Assembly (NCBI RefSeq): GCF_019279795.1
Contig: NC_056730.1
Location: 609,786,041-609,850,040 of the forward strand
Direction: 5' to 3'
Length of the DNA: 64,000 bases
DNA from: Protopterus annectens
Taxonomy: Eukaryota; Chordata; Ceratodontiformes; Protopteridae
Shown here: positions 23,031 to 35,760 of the stretch, piece by piece
How positions within the stretch are numbered: position 1 is the stretch's first letter
Layout: the number at the start of each line of letters is the position of its first letter
Made by a program: the position numbers and the translations under genes
The notes under the pieces: model-generated
The model's input: only the letters and a program-made list of their open reading frames with translations
What the model was told of the DNA's origin: nothing
Databases searched by the model: none

Positions 23031-25771
23031 ATGCTGCTCAATGCCAGAAGTCTCAACCTCAAGATGCACGCACTTCTCAGTATGGAGAACATCGATGTCT
23101 GTGCTGTGACTGAAACCTGGTTCAAGGCTCCCGAGCACCCCAGCACTATCAGGCTTTACCTCATATCATGCGTGACCCAAAATCCGGACAACACCAAGAA
23201 AGGAGGGGTGTCTATATTCATCAAGAACACCCACACCTCAAGGTTGGTGGCACATCGGAGACCATCCAGGTGCAATTAACCATAGGCAAGACTGCTCTGC
23301 AATTTGTAGCATGTTACAGGCCACCCTCTCAATCTCAGGAACCTCACATAGCTTTCCTGAAAACACTGGAGGGGATAAATGTATCTCCAAACACCATCAT
23401 ACTAGGTGATTTCAACTACCCGAATATAGACTGGGATCACTACTCAAGCCCCAACACTCTAGCCCAAAGGTTCCTAGAGTTCATAAACTCAAATGCCATG
23501 GAACAACTAGTCACCATTCCCACAAGAGGAGATAACATACTAGATTTCATCATCACGAACATGGGGTCACAATGTTCAACACCGGAAGTATACCCTTCTC
23601 TGGTGAGATCAGACCATAAACTAATCTCACTGGAAGTCCACATCCCGCCCCACCTGAGATAAAAAAGACCACAGTGAAGAACTTCTCAAAAGCCGACTTC
23701 ACACTTCTAAAGGCTAGTGTGGTCTCTTTTATGGCCCCCGAGACTGCGGAAACCATTACTCAAGCCGCTGAATCACTTACAAATGCCTTCTACCAGCACC
23801 TACAGGACTGCATGGATCAGGCAATCCCAAACAAAACAAAGACCCTTTGTACCAAAGGCAAGCGTCCAATTTGGTGGATCCCAGCCATAAACAAGCTCTA
23901 CAACAAAAGGAGGAAGCTACTACAAGATAGAGCAAAATCCTTAAAAGGGAAAACACCCTTGATCATTATAAGTAAAAAATTAAGATCTCTCATAAAATCA
24001 CCCAAGGCAAATTTTGAGAGAAAAGTCGCAAAGGACTCAAAGGACAATCATAAGGCCTTCTTTAGCTATGTTAGAAACCTGGGAGGAAACTCCCAGATAT
24101 GCTCAGAATTAGTTCAAAATGATGTAAAAATTACTGAACCTACAGACATTGCCAACATACTGGCTGACAGGTTCAGTGCAAACTTCTTCCCCCCCTCCCC
24201 CCCAAAAGGTGAGATATCTATACCAGAGAATTATAACCCCCCAAACATCTCTAACGCTCAGGTGAGAACTGCTCTAAAACACAGCATCCATGGGACCAGA
24301 TGGTGTCCCCGGATGTGTGCTCCACGAACTCAATGAGGAATTAAACCCGCAGTTAGGGCAGCTGTTTAATCTTAGCCTCACCTCAGGATAGGAGTGGCAT
24401 ACGGCAACTGTGGTCCCACTTCACAAAGGAGGTGCCTCCACCGACCCAGGAAATTACCGTCCCATCAGCTTAACAAGCTTGATCTGCAAAGCTATGGAGA
24501 GGATCATAATGGAGCTCATAAATAAAGACATAGGAGACTTGCAGACTTTGGATCCGACCTAGTTTGGCTTTGTCAAGGGCAGATCATGCCTTCTAAACCT
24601 GGTGGACTTTTTCAAAACAGTCACCAAGGCCATTGATGAGGGAAAGGCAGTCCACACAGCCTACCTCGACCTGGCAAAGGCTTTCGACACAATACCCCAC
24701 TCAGGTATCATTGAAAAACTCATCAGCTTAAATGTAAACCCATACGTCACAAGATGGGTTGCAAATTGGCTAAGTGACAGAACCCATAGGGTCAGAGTTG
24801 CTGGCGCCATGTCAGACTCAAAGCCTGTCACAAGTGGTGTCCCACAGGGCTCAGTCCTGGGCCCTCTCCTGTTCGGCATCTACTTTTCAGAAGTACAAGC
24901 AAACACAGGAGGATTATGGCTGACAAAATTTGCAGATGACTGCAAACTGGGCGCCATAGTTGAGAACACATCTGACACAGATATCCTTCAGAAGGGTCTT
25001 ATAGAAATGGAAAACTGGTGTCAGAACCATGGCCTAAAGTTAAACGCCAAAAAATGCATAGTCATACCCTTTGGGAAAAACAAGGTTACCCCTAGCTACC
25101 ATATAGACGGCAACCCACTAAGCACAGAAGAGGTTATCAGGGATCTGGGTACCCAGGTTGACAGTAACCTTTCATATGATACTCACGTTGCCAAAGTAGT
25201 TAGAAAGACCTTCTACATTGCCCACCTGATCATGAAGGGATTCACATCTAGATCAAGGGAAGTCATCGTCCCCCTGTACTCATCACTCATCAGGCCAATG
25301 ATTGAGTACAATGCCCCATTCGGAATGTATCTGACACGACACCTGCAGCAACTGGAAAGGCCCCAAAAGTTCCTCACCAAAAGGATAAAAGGTCTCAAAA
25401 ATATGTCCTATGCTGCCCGACTGAAGGAACTTCAGCTCTACTCAGTTCTGCTCAGAGGTGACCTGTGCCTGACATACAAGGCCATGTCCAACCCAGAATT
25501 GATGAACATGCTTCACCTCAAAAAATCTAGATCCCTCAGAACTACAAAGGCGGGAGACTTAAACCTTGACATGGTTATTAATAGGACATGCTGGAGGGAC
25601 CGATTAATCACCCAGAGACTCCCTATGCTGTGGAACAAAATCCCAGTACATGTGAGGCAGAGCACCTCGCTGGCTTTGTTCAAGAGAAATCTTGACCAAT
25701 GGATGGGAGATCGCAGATATACCCCAGGGATTATCTCAGTGTCACTGCTTGACAGAGGCACAGCAAAATAA
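23031..25771 (+). pseudogene. CR1 ORF2: AP endonuclease + reverse transcriptase (few disruptions)
   Basis: The protein nicks target DNA and copies CR1 RNA. The endonuclease starts MLLNARSLN, with TETWF near 23112, GDFNYPNIDW near 23406 and SDHKLISLEV near 23608. The RT has GPDGVPG near 24297, PISLTSLICK near 24465, YLDLAKAFDTIPH at 24662, SGVPQGSVLGP at 24834 and the catalytic FADDCKLG at 24929. A 389-codon open frame covers 24602-25771. Disruptions: frameshifts near 23170-23280, a TAA at 23660, a frameshift near 24300, and TAG codons at ~24389 and ~24560. The copy is inactive but young compared with the others. Confidence 0.85.
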
Positions 25772-25885
25772 TGGGCATAGTATCCTCCAAACTAAAGGGG
25801 TGGCGAAAGCCACAAAACTCTGGCTAGGCTTATAAATGCCCTTGGGCAGATAGCCTAGTATGAACCTATGAACCTATGAACCTAA

Positions 25886-26300
25886 GAGGTCGAGAGGTAT
25901 GTTTGGGTTTCATTCTACCACATTTGTATGCGACATCTATGTCAACTACATCCCTGGTTCTGGTTAATTGTCCCCACATTATGTTGACTTTTATGCAGAT
26001 GTGTTGAACTAACACAGTGAGAGCTATCTGTGAAGCCCTGGTGATCACTGTGGCATTCGAGTCAAACCCATGGATCATAGGTGCTCTTCTTTAAACAGAA
26101 TTGCTATCCACATTTGCTTACACAGTTTTCTGGTTAGCAATACTGTTGCTAACTGTGAATCCTCACAGACAAGCCAAGTGGTGTGAATATGCATTGCACT
26201 TTGTCACCATTGTGTACACATGTAAACTCTGTGTACGCTTTGAGCACAGCCTACAGAGTTTCTTGAGTCCTGGGGTCTATCATGCTCTTAGTCAATAGAT
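25886..26300. repeat. unit X, right remainder after the CR1 insertion
   Basis: It shares TTGTCCCC(C)ACATTATGTTG, GAAGCCCTGGTGATCACTGTGGCATTC and later blocks with 47260-47560 in Y. No protein domain was recognised. Confidence 0.55.
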
Positions 26301-27029
26301 GTCTTTTATTGAAGTTTTGTTTCAAATTATGAAATCTAGACATTAAATCTATTTCATTTGAATAAAGTGTCTCAAAATACTCTCACTCAAGGGCCTGGTA
26401 TGTCCCTTTTCTATGAATTGACATTAGTATTGAAGCTAAAATTTTCATTGTCTTTTAACATTCTCTTCCAATGTCTTCTCAAAAAAAAAAACTTTGTAAA
26501 ACTATCAAATAAAGCTCACTAATTTAACAATGGGGTCCTAGTTAAGTAGGTGTATGACTGGCTTTATCATTCCTTCCAGACCAGATCAATATTTCTTTCT
26601 CTGTAGCTCCCACACTAGATATCATGCAAGCCTTATGCTAACATATATTGTGATTTCAGTTACTACACTAGAAGATCATGCCTAATTCCTGGACCTACCA
26701 CTTTTTTTCTGCTGCTTGCACAGTTCATATCCTGAATATGACATTCATCATGGTAATATTCCTATGTGCCTAAAGCACTATATCCTTCAAAGTCTTTGGG
26801 CAGCCATCATATTAAAAGTAAGGATTCAATTGGGTACTGTGTCTACAGCCTGTGAGTGGGGCGTATTATGATGTACTGCCACAAATACAAGAAGCTAAAC
26901 CTCTCCCAACATGGAAAAAATTGTGTTGGCCAGATACATTAAAGCCTACACAGTAGCTCACTTTTTTATTCAATAAGTGGCTCTACACAGTGTTTAGAGC
27001 TGTGTATAGCTGCACAAACAAGGTAAACA
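26301..27029. other. unassigned sequence between unit X and Harbinger copy 1
   Basis: No gene was seen and no clear counterpart in the second duplicate, where other insertions occupy this interval. Confidence 0.4.
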
Positions 27030-27184
27030 CTGTGGCATGCAAATTATAGAATAAGCAGCTGAACTGTACACTAATCAACCAATCCAAGATGGAGGAGCTA
27101 TTCAACAAGCTATAAAGCAACAGTGTAGACTCAGTGCTAGTTTTCCCTGTGAATTCCTAAACCTACTGGAATACAGCCATGGAA

Positions 27185-28245
27185 AGGAGTCTACACAGAA
27201 ACAAGGTTAGGGACTGCTGTTACTTTAATTCATGTGTGTGTGCAACAGGCTGAAGTCTATACTGCTGCTGATAATAGACAAGGCCAAGAAGAAGAGTTTT
27301 CAGACACCGGTTATCTTATCAAAATCTACATGACTTGGAAATTGTAGAGCACTACAGGTTGGATAGAGACACACTACAGACACTCTGCAACCTCAGTCAT
27401 CCTTAAGTCAGACCCAGGGTAAACCGAGAGGAACCCATCCCAGTGGAGACAAAGGTATGTGTAGCATTGAGAAGTTTAGCTTCAGGTACCTTTCCGAGAT
27501 GAACAGGGGACATGCTGGGGGTGTCACAGACATCAGCATACAGGATCATCCATAATTTCCTGAATGCTATGCTCCAACATTCTAGTGACCACATATATTT
27601 TCCCTGTACTCCTGAGAACAGGGCCAGAAATATGCAGGAGTTCTACACTGTAGCACACTGCCTTGAAGTACTGGGTGCCATAGACTGCACACATGTAGAA
27701 ATTAAGGCATCACCTGAGGAACAGGGAAGGCTCTACATAAATAGAAAGGGCTTCCACTCTATTAACTGCCAAGTCATGTGTAATGCCAAAGGAATCATCC
27801 TGAATGTGTGTACTGACAACCCAGGCAGTTACCATGACTGACATATCTGGCACACCTCCCAACTGTATCAGATGTTCACTAGGGGGGATATCTGACAGGG
27901 TCATTTTCTGGGGGATGCAGGTTATGCACTGGAGCCATGGCTGATGACACCCATCAGAAATACACTCACACCCACTTAAGAATGCCATAATGAGGCACAT
28001 GCTCAAATCAGAAATATCATAGAACGTGTGTTTGGGCTGCTGAATTCACAATTCTGGTGGCTAGACACATCTGGGGGAGCCCTGCAGTACAATCCACATA
28101 CATGTATTGAAATATTCACTGTATGTGCCATGCTACACAACATCATCCTGAGAAAACAGCTTCAGCAGGATCAACAAGGGGAAGGGCACACATCCCACCA
28201 CCAATGGCAAGGTCAACAAGCCACACACAGGTGAGGAGTCAGAGG
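27185..28245 (+). pseudogene. Harbinger (HARBI1-like) DDE transposase, copy 1
   Basis: The DDE nuclease cuts and rejoins transposon ends. The N-terminus has FRHRL and EIVEHYRLDRDTLQTLC, then LRSLASGTFPR and the helix-turn-helix-like MLGVSQTSAYRII near 27512. The catalytic domain follows: first Asp in GAIDCTHVEIKA (27672-27707); NRKGFHSINCQVMC; NPGSYHD; second Asp in FLGDAGYALEPWL near 27910; Glu in NIIERVFGLLN near 28012; and the end YNPHTCIEIF...AMLHNIIL. All three catalytic positions are present, but in-frame stops (e.g. TGA before TGDMLGVS and after GSYHD) and frameshifts make it a pseudogene. The start codon is uncertain. Confidence 0.85.
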
Positions 28246-29096
28246 GGGAACCAGCAGCTGCTGTGGGTGTTGGCAGATGTAGACATGCTCAATATGCCTT
28301 TGCATTGGCTAAGAAACAACACATAGCACACTCACTGATCACCTAAGGGCCTAAAACCTTCCTCCTACACACATACATATGGTAACATTGATGCCAGACA
28401 TTGCTCACAACCTTTAACTACTCATGTAATGGCTGATCTGCTTGATTCAGACAGAGTCATCCCAGAATTTAAAGTGTTGTATCTGCTGGATTTACAGGTA
28501 AGTGTTGAACCCGGAGTGTATTGTGTAATAATATGAATGACTGGCATATCCTTGCATGTTGTTACTTGGTAGTGTAAGCAAGTAAAAGGTAGGTGATTTG
28601 TACAGAAATGACCTTAACATGTGACAAAAGAGACCTATTTGACTTATATGTGTCCACTACTAAGCAGAAGGCCTTATGCATCAAAGATTCACACAGTCAT
28701 ATGTATCAAAAGTAGGGATGGTCACAGCATGCCCTCAGTTTAGCACAATACATTTGTACTGGAAAACCAATGTAAGTCAAAGGTACAATTACCAATTTAA
28801 CATCTCAAATGCAGATATACTAAGCACTAAGTAAGGTATGCACCCTTGAGCATCAGACACAAAGCTTATGTATCCCTGAATCCAAAAGATAGAAAACAAG
28901 GATATGGTACAGTTATCATAACTTGCACAGGATGCTGTGTGGTGGGTCAGGAAGGTCTGTGAATGTGTGTGAGTAAGAAAGAAAAGCAGGCAGACATTCA
29001 GATAAAGTAACAAATAGCCAGAGAGACAAAATGAATTTTAAGCTTCACAGCTGAACCATGAAATTGTTGTGTGTTTGTCTGTATGGGTCCTCCAGC
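28246..29096. other. Harbinger copy 1 spacer between the convergent genes
   Basis: Noncoding. It is similar in parts to 57300-57765 and 59290-59396 of copy 2, for example AGATATACTAAGCACxxAGT and TGTATCCCTGAATCCAAAAG. Those two pieces are separated in copy 2 by a CR1 insertion. Confidence 0.6.
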
Positions 29097-30012
29097 CTAA
29101 ATTAGTGTGAGTGTCTGCATGAACACAGCCAAGCTCTGTGCTAGCTCTACATCATGGTATGTTGGACAGGTGCGAGCTGTGCATGGTAGAGATGACTGTT
29201 CATCGTTGTCATACCCGACCACAAGAACTGGCTCTGCCAAGAGTTGCACTGGCATGTCCACACCCATGGTCAGAGGCACTGCTGCTACCTGAACATGAAT
29301 GATGTCTGCTGGATAAGCTCCTCTCACAAGGATACACAGGACCACACCCCCATGGCCTGCCACTTCTGGGTGTGGACAGCTCAACCACTGATGGAGAAGT
29401 GGAAGTACTGTCACTATGGGTGCGTGATCAGGCAAGGCCACTTTGGCCAACAGCAGATGATGTGACTGACAATGCCCACAAGGATGCCATCCCCCTCCCA
29501 GCAGACATTCCATCGCAAACATTGCCTGTTCCAAAGCATCATTTATCCAATCCATTGAATTGGCAACATGGTGGAGGCAGTCACATATGTCAACCTTTGC
29601 CACATCTACAACCCTAAGCATTTCTCTGAAGCACCTATGTGAACATGCCTGTGCCTCCATGATGGCCCTAAACATATGTGTGGCATATGGAAGAGACACC
29701 TGGATCAGGTGGAGGACGAACAGCAGGCCTCCTCCAAGCACCCCTAACTACCCTACTGTGTGGTACGTCACCAACACTTTACACTTCCCTGATCAACTGT
29801 CTCGCTCTCCACCTGTCTAATATCTGAGAGCTCATTGGAAGGGGTAGGCATAGGCCTAATGGCTGTGTCTGCTGTATGTCAGCATCAGTGTCAGATTCAA
29901 CCTCTGACCTCTGACTGTGCCTCTGTCTGGCCACCATCATCATCAGAGTCTGCTGATACTCTGACATCAGATGGTAGAAGGCCTATACTTCTACTGCCAG
30001 GATCACGTGTGA
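29097..30012 (-). pseudogene. Harbinger Myb-like protein, exon 3 (copy 1)
   Basis: In Harbinger elements a second ORF with a Myb/SANT-like domain partners the transposase. This exon encodes its C-terminal part: an acidic stretch (IGLLPSDVRV then ADSDDDGGQTEAQ), then a helical region within a 214-codon frame (29741-29097) with MFRAIMEAQACSHRCFREML and NDALEQAMFAMECLLGG. A duplicated 7-bp CAGAGGT near 29905 shifts the frame. The acceptor AG expected near 30012 reads ACG, so splicing would fail. The match to copy 2 includes the HPADxxHxQVAAV block. Confidence 0.65.
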
Positions 30013-30204
30013 TAATAAGAAACAAACACAGGAAAAAAGTAATACCCAAACTACTATAGTCCAATGTATGCTAACAAACTAAAGGTGGTGCCACTATTAC
30101 AGACAGTACAGCAATACACACAACAGTCCTGACATCAACATATCACACAGTAAAATATTTATTTGAACTGCTCATCAGTACTGACATAAAAATGCTTGGC
30201 TTAC

Positions 30205-30243
30205 CATGTGCAGATGATGGTATGCTCCCTATGCTGGATGGTC
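30205..30243 (-). pseudogene. Harbinger Myb-like protein, 39-nt exon 2 (copy 1)
   Basis: On the minus strand: ...TTAACTTCTTCCAG|GACCATCC ... GCACATG|GTAAGCC. The exon is 39 nt with 1-1 phase and encodes P-S-S-I-G-S-I-P-S-S-A-H. The length, splice sites and phase are the same as at 61719-61757, which makes a real intron-exon structure likely. Confidence 0.65.
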
Positions 30244-30798
30244 CTGGAAGAAGTTAAGCAAAAGGTAAGGACAACGTCATCACAATTAACAGTAACACAG
30301 GGGATAATAATTTTTTTCCCTTTAATATGTCCATTAACTATACTTTCAACAAGAGCTTGGATGACAAGTCCAACCTAAGCCCATGCATAATCAACCAGAA
30401 TGTGTTGTTAACTGTAGCAATATTCAACCCCCCCCCAAACAATTCTTGTTGAAAAGAACTAATGCATTGATTTAAATTGTTTTATTATATAACAGCATTT
30501 AACAACTGAAATACAAAAGCCTACAGAATTTAACAACTGAAATACAAAAGCCTACCTGGAAGCTCCTTCTGGGACATGCTTGCTGTCCCTCAAACAGTAG
30601 CACCAATGGCAAGGGCATGCTGTTCTGCACTTTCCTGGGAGCTGTCTAATTCCCTGACAGTGGACAGGAACTCGTTATTTGCTGTTACTTGTGTCTCTGT
30701 AGTAGGCCCCCCAATACATCCTATCATGGGCCATTGCAGCTGTTCTCCTCTGTGCAGATGAGATCATGTCACTTGCCCTATGATGCACCTGATCACAT

Positions 30799-30955
30799 AG
30801 GTTCATAGGTGTGTACTAGGCCAACGGCCCTGGAGCCTTTACAAGCCTAGCCCATAGAAGTGTCCTGGTATCATGATGCCATCAGTTCTTGGTGCCTCTT
30901 TCAAGTTGTGCCACTGGAGTGATCCCTGGGGTGAACTTTCTATATGGCATTTTGT
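30799..30955 (-). mobile_element. CR1 3' tail, severely 5'-truncated
   Basis: The left edge GGTTCATAGGTGTGTACTAGG is the reverse complement of a CR1 terminus. The minus strand reads RKFTPGITPVAQLERGTKN and a stop, the CR1 C-terminus. Only ~157 bp remain. It lies at the edge of the insertion in the Myb-like exon. Confidence 0.8.
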
Positions 30956-32760
30956 GTTTAGAATAACATATAAAATCAAGACTAAGTTTTGCATCTAGTA
31001 AAATTAATGCAACTACCATGCCTAGTTTCTTCTGAAGGGCATAATGAGCCCTCTGATGCAGGTTTGGGTGATGCTATTTTAAATTCCTCTTGAATTAAAC
31101 AGTTACTCTGAAGAGAATTCAAAGTCTAATTTTTCCATAGGACTATTCCCCAACACACGTATGAGGGAAGTATCATCCTCTGCATCTGTTAGTTAACATA
31201 ATCAACTCTGAGATTCTTGTACCTCAGGTGGGGGAGTGGTGGATTCTCCCTATTCATAAAGCTCTTTTGAAGTGCATCTTTGCAATCATTACTGTTTGCA
31301 CTGATGGCATTTAGGGATGGACTTAGGTAAAATAGGGCCCTAAGTGAAGGGCTCCAAGGCAATCACCCAATGCCATTTTACCTTGGTCAATAATCATTCT
31401 TACCTCCCCAGGCCATCAAGATTCTTACATTTTGTCTAACTCTTCAACTTTTTCCTGCATCCTTTCAACAACTGTATCTAACTGGACTGCGCTGTAGTAT
31501 CTGTGGAGGAAATAATTGATTTAAGCTGGTGGTTTTGGGGGCTAAAGATGTTCTGAGGTGAATTTTAGAGCATTTTTCAATCTTTTTATCCAGTAATAGC
31601 TTGAACACAAACAACCACTTTTCTAACTATGTACACCACAAATGTCTGATTGTGGTGAAAGTAATACTAATAGCAATTGTAATAATAATACTACTACTAA
31701 TAATAATAATAATAATAACAACAATAATGGTGACAATAATTAAGTATTCTATCATAATTTACACAAATGTACACTAGACCTGCAAAGCCAAATTACTGAG
31801 TATTTAAAATGAGCATATGGCAAGAGGGTACATTACTTTCATCAACTGTCAGCTCTCCGTCCCACCCAGCAGTTATAACCTCTTCTGTGTACACTTTAGA
31901 TGTCTGATTGTAATAAAAAGGGTGCAATGTATTTCAGCTTGGTTCAACACAAACAGTAGCAACATATTAACTCATTTCCTCCAATGTCTATGGAAATTTG
32001 CACTGTAATTCCCAATATGAACAGTTTAAGCTTTTTGATAACATCAGATTATCTTGTCACATTTCAAACAAATGTTCATGCTTGCATAAGAAGCATAAAC
32101 TCTTTATGACATTACTTTTATAGTGGTAGTATTCTTTAGGTTCTAGGTGCTAAACTATGTTTTATAAGTTACAGTAAATGCAGTAGCTATTAAGTTTGTA
32201 ATATTTTGTAAACAAAGTATAATATATCAGCAACCACTCAAGTTACACACATACTGTCCACAGCATTTTAATCTTCCATCTGAGTACCTTCATATGAGGC
32301 TCAGCAGTTCTAGCTGTGCAATTTGGTTACTGAGATATTTAGAGAAATATGACATTTATGACAATAAAAATAAATAAATATTATATGAAGAACAATTATA
32401 TATCTGTATCCTCACTAGACAGATATAAAATCATTCAATGACTTGTATGCAACATAGCTTTGGAATTATTAACATAAATATGAATAGGCAATATTAGACA
32501 CCTACGGGCATTAGTAAGATGTAACTAGAGAAATGCCTGGAGGTATCACTAGGCTTAAATTAATTAAAGTATTCTAAGTTGCTTCATATAAATTACATTA
32601 ACTTGAAAAAGCCAGAAAAATGTACAAACAACAGTAGTCAGCCACATACTCCCATAGACAGAGCAATGCTTACATATTATTCTAAGCAATTTGTTAAATT
32701 AATAGCACAGCAGGTATTGTATCTGCATGCATTTTCTGAAGAATAAGAAGCATATTCTGT
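30956..32760. other. inserted sequence of unknown nature with a Penelope-like scrap
   Basis: The stretch is absent from Harbinger copy 2. It holds an (ATA)n-rich tract at 31677-31742. At 32499-32560 a block (CACCTA-GGGCATTA ... GAAATGCCTGGAGG-ATCACT) resembles 17073-17130 near the end of the GIY-YIG ORF of Penelope-like element B, so part of this stretch may be a decayed Penelope copy. Nothing else was recognised. Confidence 0.4.
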
Positions 32761-32959
32761 TGTGACTGCCTACTGCATTCACTCCTGCAACTATCTGCTA
32801 CCAAATTTGCATTCTGTCTGATATATCTTCACATCCCTCTCAAGCAGGAAGGCACCATGTCACGTAAAAGCTTCAACAATTATTTGATTCTCAAGATCTG
32901 GGAATGGTGGTTTGGGGGGTTTGACAGCCCGGCTGCCACAGTCCCAGGTGTCCTAAAAA

Positions 32960-34106
32960 ACAACAGAAGGATAATACACATAACTATCATATAACTACAA
33001 AATAACTGTTCCCAGATAAAACAGAAAAGGCAGCATTTCAGTATTACTCACTGGAGAAACATAAAACAATCTAAAGATTTGAAACATGAACTACAGGCTA
33101 GATCCAAAAAAGGAGAATAACAATAACAACATACCATTGTTTGTGCTATAGCAGAAATGTAGCATTACTCTCCAACCCCTAAAAGAAAACGCAAATGGCA
33201 CATTTTGCTATAAAACCATCACTGAAATGCTAAAAGTGCTATCAAATGAAATGTCCCTGAAACATGTCTATATAATTAAAACAGAACATTCAATTTAAGG
33301 TACTGTCAATCATGTATACATGTGATATGCCCTGACAAGTTTGGCCACACCATCAGTACACTTCTAACTAATGCATACAGATAAAAGTGTAGCCTTTGCT
33401 AATAAAATATATATAAAATTATTAAACAGATTTTTTAATGACATTTCAGTATATGCAGTATATAGCTGAAAAATGCAAGCATACCTTACCAAGTTCAGTA
33501 ATCTTCTGAGCAGATATATGCCAAAGTAATAGCTTCTTTTCTGTGTTCTCCACATAAAGAAGTCTCCTGACTTTCAGTTTCCCTAGCTACACAGTCACTT
33601 TTTCATAATGTAGACTCAGAGCTGTCAGCACTGTGAAGATGCAAATCAGGTGTGAACTCATTAGAATTGATGAATCCAAAATACGTTGCTCTGTGTAGCA
33701 AATGTAAACATAGTGCAGGCACTCCTTCAGTGTTTGTTTTTGATGGATTGCAACTGTGAATGATTACTGGTAAGGAGAAAGAAAACAACACAGCAATGCA
33801 GACTGCCTTACATTCAGTGGGTATGCCAAGGTTGAAAATGTAAGTAAGCAGCATACAAGTCACAGGTTCTGTTCATTAACCTCCAACCTCCCCTTCATTT
33901 GTTGGCAACTTCATATAATATTATTGCCATTTAATTTCCTCACACATTTCAAGGACAATGATATAGAATAGCTTATAGACTGCATGTCTCAGATTAGCAA
34001 ACACAGAGAGGTAAGACAGAGCTGCATATTTGCAAGCAATACTCATAACTGGTTGTGTGATCACTCAGTACACTACATCCAAAATTAATACATGTACAAA
34101 TAACTG
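32960..34106. other. Harbinger copy 1 flank beyond the Myb-like gene
   Basis: Similar to 62470-63916 in copy 2, for example GTTCCCTAGCTACACAGT and CTGCATGTCTCAGATTA. No ORF was recognised. It may hold the promoter of the Myb-like gene and the transposon end. Confidence 0.5.
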
Positions 34107-35760
34107 TTATACAGGTTCATAGTACTGTAGATGATGCTGCAATTGGTTGTATGCAGAATGATTTTGGTTCCCTGCTGCAAAGGTATTTATGTGGCAAAGA
34201 GGGATAAGGCACCTGTACTGTGTTCTGAGTGTTCATTGGAGTGAGAGCTCATGTCCAGACCTATGTAGAAATATTTCATGTGTACTAACATTTTGTAGTG
34301 TTTATGTTGTAGATTGCTTTTCATTTCAACTACTTTTTCCTTTTTCTTTTGGGGGCAGTGTTTGAGCAGTGTGTGGATTAGTGCAAACAATGGCAATGGA
34401 GAAAAATGAATGTCAGGTTTGGCTGTGCTTATTTCATTTGTGCAAAGCGCAGCAGTGTGAAATCTTGGACTAGTGGCCCACCCAGGAAGCAGACAGAATA
34501 CCTGCAGAACACCTGCAAACACCTGCAAATAGGCAAAGGTCAAAAACAGTACATTGCTGCAAGTTTTGTTTTCCATCGTGCTCCTTCGCTTAGTGGCATT
34601 GAGCAGCAGTTAGCAAGGTTCCCCAACAGCTACAGCCATTGAATATTTTGAGACAAGACTCAGACAGCCAATAGTTGAAATCGGATACATTCAATTAATT
34701 ATGTTGGGCACCACACAAACATGCTAAGTGGCATTGCATGGCAGTTAACACAGAGAACTTAAGAATGATTATGAATTAATTGTCTTGCAACTAGTCCTGT
34801 GGCAGCAGCTGTAAGTGTAGGGCTGGAGTAGAGATGGTCCTGGGTTCTAGCACAGCATGTGCAACATATTTTTGTTATTGTGACAGTGCAGTTTATAGCA
34901 ATGAAATTAAAAACAGATAAGTGCTCTTTCAACATTCTTGTGGTAAGAGGTGTAAATGCAGGGCTGCCATACACATGATTCTGGGTTCTAATACACAATA
35001 TACCATGCACTTTTAGTTTTGCTCCACTTTCCATTATATCACTGTCACTTAAAACACTTTAGATAGTGGAGCCAATACGAATTATATGTATAAGGGATAA
35101 GACACCATTATTATGTTTTCAGATGTATGACTTAGGGTATACTGTTTTCTATATTTCTGTATGTATAATGCTGCTATCTGGACTTGCATGGCCTTCACAA
35201 TTACATAAGATATATACACAAACTGGATCTATATACAATAACCTTGTCAGGTCACAACACCTACATGTGTAACACCTGAAACTGTCACCTACCTGTATTT
35301 ATGTATGATTCCTGACTACATCTGAGCAGCACTTCTTCTGTGGCAAAGATGGAAAATCAATGCTGTGGAAGAAAATGTTTTGTCCCTTATGCCTAGTTTT
35401 GAATCCCACACTGTAAAAATCAATTTTATCAGTGTATAAAGGCAAAATCAAATGCGTCAGGTAATTCAATTTATGCCCACAGTGCATGTCTGCAGACTTA
35501 ACTAATCTAACAGTTACCTTCCAATTTCCAATATATATTCCCAGGCTACATCAGTAGACCCCCTTTAACTAAGGCTGAGTGTCAGATTAACCTTCCAATT
35601 TCAGTTATGTAATTCCTCCCTGCTTGGCACTGCTGTTCTATGCTTAACATCTTGCAACTGCAGTTGGTATCGTTGCTTGGGTTTGTGTGCTACCAGTAAA
35701 TGTAATAACTGGAATTGGCAGGAAAGTATCCGTTTACATTGCTCTTGTTCAGCTGGTTGA
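34107..35760. other. unassigned sequence with two tRNA-like SINE scraps
   Basis: Near 34793-34870 and 34925-35010 there are two similar pieces: GTGGxAxxAGxTGTAA, about 35-45 bp, then CTGGGTTCTA. A related piece lies inverted near 41838-41925, with GGTTCGAATCC on the minus strand, a good box B. These look like old tRNA-derived SINE heads. No gene was seen. Confidence 0.35.

Larger units (their letters stand above)
21991..25885 (+). mobile_element. nearly full-length CR1 LINE
   Basis: The best preserved CR1 in the window. It has a 5' region, ORF1 with an esterase-like domain, ORF2 with endonuclease and RT, and a 3' end of tandem CCTATGAA units at 25860-25885. CR1 elements move by target-primed reverse transcription and end in short tandem repeats rather than poly(A). 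It lies inside the X unit, whose right remainder starts at about 25886. Y lacks this insertion, so it came after the duplication. The 5' boundary is uncertain by about 100 bp. Confidence 0.8.
30555..32955 (-). pseudogene. Harbinger Myb-like protein, exon 1 (copy 1), split by a ~2-kb insertion
   Basis: The 5' part lies at 32770-32955 (minus) and reads PFPDLENQIIVEAFT, a stop, HGAFLLERD. The 3' part lies at 30555-30798, ending at the donor CCAG|GTAGGC. The first part is the start of the Myb/SANT-like helix region. Copy 2 is continuous over this stretch, which proves the interruption. The TGA before HGAF and the TAG after the CAAATTTGG block occur at the same positions in copy 2. Confidence 0.65.
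27030..34106 (+). mobile_element. Harbinger DNA transposon, copy 1 (transposase +, Myb-like gene -)
   Basis: The interval is homologous in order to copy 2 at 56073-63916: transposase, spacer, three Myb-like exons in the opposite orientation, and a ~1.1-kb flank. The boundaries are the limits of similarity between the two copies; no terminal inverted repeats or 3-bp target duplication could be seen, so the true ends may lie elsewhere. The copy carries a ~2-kb insertion (30799 to ~32760) inside the Myb-like first exon, beginning with a CR1 tail. Copy 2 carries different insertions. Confidence 0.7.

Noticed and set aside
29107..29820. Several plus-strand open frames (e.g. 29107-29292, 29372-29617)
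   Set aside because: They are antisense shadows of the minus-strand Harbinger Myb-like exon 3, which is supported by the paralogous copy and the splice sites.
27030..34106. Terminal inverted repeats and a 3-bp target duplication for the Harbinger copies
   Set aside because: I compared the outer 30-50 bp of the shared interval and found no convincing inverted match. The real ends may be outside the compared limits.
34800..34860. A functional tRNA gene
   Set aside because: Only a weak box B-like motif is present. No cloverleaf or proper acceptor stem can be drawn.
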